Origin: OLB6 sp964467455
Lineage (GTDB): Bacteria; Bacteroidota; Ignavibacteria; Kapaibacteriales; Kapaibacteriaceae
Length of the DNA stretch: 64,000 nucleotides
NCBI GenBank assembly: GCA_964467455.1
Contig: CAYXQJ010000014.1
Span: forward strand, 1 to 64,000
Direction: 5' to 3'
In this document: positions 62,276 to 64,000 of the stretch, piece by piece
Layout: the number at the start of each line of letters is the position of its first letter
Position numbering within the stretch: position 1 is the first letter of the stretch
Made by a program: the position numbers and the translations under genes
Notes under the pieces: generated by a model
Database searches by the model: none
Told to the model about the DNA's origin: nothing
What the model saw: the letters and a program-made list of their open reading frames with translations, nothing else

Positions 62276-62575
62276 ATGGTTGTGTATGAAGTGATAGCGT
62301 CAGTAAAGAGTGAGCGTGCTGCGGAGTGGCAGTCGTGGATCTTGCCGCACATGCAGGAAGTGGTCGACACGGGCTGCTTTAGCACTGCATCGCTGGAGAA
62401 GATCGTGGACCCGGTAGACACAAACGTTGTCTTCCGCGTGCGGTATCGATCACCATCGATGGATCTTGTTGACCGCTACATCACCGACCATGCACCGGCG
62501 CTTCGGGCTGCCGGTATCGAACGATTTGGTGACGACGTGTCAACACATCGTACGATCGCCGAACGGTTGACATGA
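62276..62575 (+). CDS. DUF4286 protein
   Basis: 99 residues from ATG 62276 (a GGAG-like site precedes it). The pattern VVYEVIASVKSERAAEWQSW ... HMQEVVDTGCF ... VVFRVRYRSPSMDLVDRYITDHA matches DUF4286, a small ferredoxin-like fold protein with unknown function. Overlaps the ClC gene by 4 nt, so they are co-translated. Confidence 0.9.
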   Translation: MVVYEVIASVKSERAAEWQSWILPHMQEVVDTGCFSTASLEKIVDPVDTNVVFRVRYRSPSMDLVDRYITDHAPALRAAGIERFGDDVSTHRTIAERLT

Positions 62576-63912
62576 TCGATAGACTCAACACAGCGCTTCG
62601 AAAGTTAGGACAGCTCCTTGCGTCGTTGATCGACCGCGCCAGTGTCTATCGATTCACCGACGACGCATTGCTGATCTCGGCCTCGATCTCCGGCATCGTT
62701 GTCGGCTTCTCCATCGTGGTCTATCACAAGGTCCTCGAGATCGTCGAATTGGGTTTGCGTTGGCTGCAACGCGCCGACTGGGGCGATATCTCATGGACGG
62801 CGCTTACACTGCCCTTCATCACGGCCCTTGGTGGTCTGGCCGTTGGCCTTCTCAAGCGGACGGTATTCCATGACGTCCACCACCACGGCCTGGCCTCCGT
62901 CTCCGCCGACCTCAATTCCAAGGAACAGCCGCTGACGCTTCGTCATGCCGCACATGCGATGCTGCTCTCGTCGATCTCCATTGCCAGCGGCGGCGGTGCC
63001 GGACGGGAAGCTCCGACCGTTGTCCTCGGTGCTGCCGTCTCGTCAGCGCTTGCCCGACTCGGACAGATGAGTCCGCAGACCATCCGCATCCTCGGTGCCT
63101 CCGGTGCCGCAGCCGCTATCAGCGGCATCTTCAACGCTCCGTTAGGGGGCATTCTGTTCGCCGTCGAAGCGATCACCGGTGAACTCCGTGCCCGCACCTT
63201 CATCCCGATCGTGATCGCCTCGGTGTTGGCGACCACGACGGTGCGAACGATCCTGGGTGATCATCCGCTGCTGGTGACGCCGACGCATGCCACGCTTGCT
63301 CTGATCGACTATCCCTTGCTTGCACTCGCCGGCATCCTCAGTGCATTTGTCGGCGCATACCACCTTCGCATCTATCGGTGGAGTCATGCCTTCACCTACA
63401 AAGCTCTTCACCGCTACCCCGACTATCTACGTCCGATGTTCGGCGGCTTCTTCGCCGGCCTTCCATTGATCGCCTTGCCTTGGTTGCTCGAGACCTCGTA
63501 TCAACCGATCAACGATGCGATCACAGGCAACTATACCACGGTGTGGTATGTGACCATCCTTATCGCTCTTGCTACGATCATCCTGAAGCCCGTGACCAAT
63601 GCGATCACACTTGCTTCAGGAGGGGAAGGGGGCACCTTTGCACCTGTCCTCAAGGTCGGCGCCCTCTTCGGCTTCTGTCTTGGCTTTGCGTTAGACCAAG
63701 TCGTCCCCACACCGATCGGCCTCTATGCCGTCGTCTGTGCCGCAGCGGTGTTGGCAGGCACGTACCGCGCGCCCCTTACCGGAGCCATTTTGCTATTCGA
63801 GATCTCCGGCAACTATGGCTTGCTCCTTCCGCTGTTGTTTTCGTCGGTGGTGTCGGTGTATATCATTCAGCGACTGAAGGCAGGAAGCTTTAACCCGAAT
63901 GTGAGAATGTGA
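62572..63912 (+). CDS. ClC-family chloride channel/transporter (no CBS domains)
   Basis: 446 residues. Selectivity-filter motifs: SGGGAGREAPTVVLGA (GREAP instead of the usual GREGP, with the gating Glu146 kept), GIFNAPLGGILFAVEA and SGGEGGTFAPVL. No central Tyr motif assignment is certain. No C-terminal CBS pair. Could be a Cl-/H+ exchanger or a channel. The C-terminus NPNVRM runs into an octamer array (GTGAGAAT) that supplies the stop. Confidence 0.93.
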   Translation: MIDRLNTALRKLGQLLASLIDRASVYRFTDDALLISASISGIVVGFSIVVYHKVLEIVELGLRWLQRADWGDISWTALTLPFITALGGLAVGLLKRTVFHDVHHHGLASVSADLNSKEQPLTLRHAAHAMLLSSISIASGGGAGREAPTVVLGAAVSSALARLGQMSPQTIRILGASGAAAAISGIFNAPLGGILFAVEAITGELRARTFIPIVIASVLATTTVRTILGDHPLLVTPTHATLALIDYPLLALAGILSAFVGAYHLRIYRWSHAFTYKALHRYPDYLRPMFGGFFAGLPLIALPWLLETSYQPINDAITGNYTTVWYVTILIALATIILKPVTNAITLASGGEGGTFAPVLKVGALFGFCLGFALDQVVPTPIGLYAVVCAAAVLAGTYRAPLTGAILLFEISGNYGLLLPLLFSSVVSVYIIQRLKAGSFNPNVRM

Positions 63913-63952
63913 GAATGTGAGAATGCATCATGCATAATGCATAATGCATAGT
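63901..63952. repeat. GTGAGAAT octamer array and GCATAAT heptad array
   Basis: GTGAGAAT x3 (63901-63924) followed by GCATCAT, GCATAAT, GCATAAT, GCATAGT (63925-63952). The first unit holds the ClC stop codon. Confidence 0.88.
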
Positions 63953-63954
63953 GA

Positions 63955-64000
63955 TTAATGCCAGCCCCCTCCCAGTGCTTGATAGATGGTGACGTACGAT
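63955..64000 (-). CDS. C-terminal end of an outer-membrane efflux protein (partial)
   Basis: On the minus strand the last 14 codons before TAA read SYVTIYQALGGGWH. The (D/T)xVxLYxALGGGW ending is typical of TolC/NodT-type outer-membrane factors of RND or ABC efflux systems. The rest of the gene lies beyond the window. An AGGGGGC motif spans the GGG codons. Confidence 0.6.
   Translation of the reverse strand, partial: SYVTIYQALGGGWH

Noticed and set aside
54000..63912. A novel defence island
   Set aside because: All genes here are ordinary phosphate uptake, sugar nucleotide and ion transport genes; only the NYN and DUF2130 genes elsewhere have weak defence links.

Overview
This 64 kb window looks like chromosome from a Gram-negative member of the Bacteroidota/Chlorobiota (FCB) group, perhaps a Kapabacteria- or Ignavibacteria-like lineage. 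The evidence is type IX secretion (T9SS) C-terminal sorting domains on two secreted proteins, a DUF4856/imelysin/HTTM/TonB-receptor iron cluster, TAnnTTTG-type -10 promoter elements, and many outer-membrane beta-barrels. Base composition is moderately GC-rich. Many genes have an AGGAG-type ribosome binding site. The lineage is inferred from gene content only; no 16S gene is present.

Layout. 1-3511: a secreted surface-protein gene split by an intact IS30-family insertion (2271-3345). 3675-5795: tRNA-Leu, a DedA protein, murQ, rpsT, tRNA-Arg. 5964-14080: two orphan genes, a T9SS subtilisin, a frameshifted hydrolase with a beta-propeller protein, a DUF4143 ATPase and small envelope proteins around a 45-bp repeat array. 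14122-17938: a fatty-acid-hydroxylase-type membrane enzyme, two rhodaneses, a beta-barrel and a sulfide:quinone-oxidoreductase-like flavoprotein. 18022-23806: an iron-type uptake operon (DUF4856 lipoprotein, imelysin lipoprotein, HTTM protein, TonB receptor) behind a 25-bp palindrome. 23892-29404: an AsmA-like protein, a Y1-transposase-like protein lacking its tyrosine, gcvT, rlpA, manC. 29470-33773: a beta-barrel, tRNA-Ile/Met(CAU), a NYN nuclease, DUF2130, DUF3108 and LolA-like proteins. 33845-40576: a giant T9SS Ig/beta-helix protein and an M1 peptidase. 40599-48052: a plus-strand run crcB-mscS-msrA-dlh-tfoX-copA-DUF3109-rpoN. 53953-48083: a minus-strand run pfkA-DUF1844-nadK-permease-ade-nadC. 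54108-63912: phosphate porin, pstSCAB-phoU, rmlA, nhaA, DUF4286 and a ClC channel. The window ends in the last codons of an outer-membrane efflux protein.

The most unusual content is not a gene. At least eighteen short tandem arrays with unit length 7 bp (or 8 bp) but differing unit sequences (GGACGNN, GGGAACN, ARGTGCC, GGGGAAT, GAATAACC, CTAGNNNN and others) sit at gene ends or inside genes. There they encode signal-peptide regions, C-terminal tails or loops, for example in PstC, the HTTM protein, the TonB receptor and NhaA. Two are organised as inverted arrays. RlpA and RpoN carry separate 12-bp arrays encoding tetrapeptide linkers. In addition, the heptamer AGGGGGC occurs at least 42 times on both strands and accounts for nearly all five-G runs. 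Neither pattern is explained by the annotated genes.
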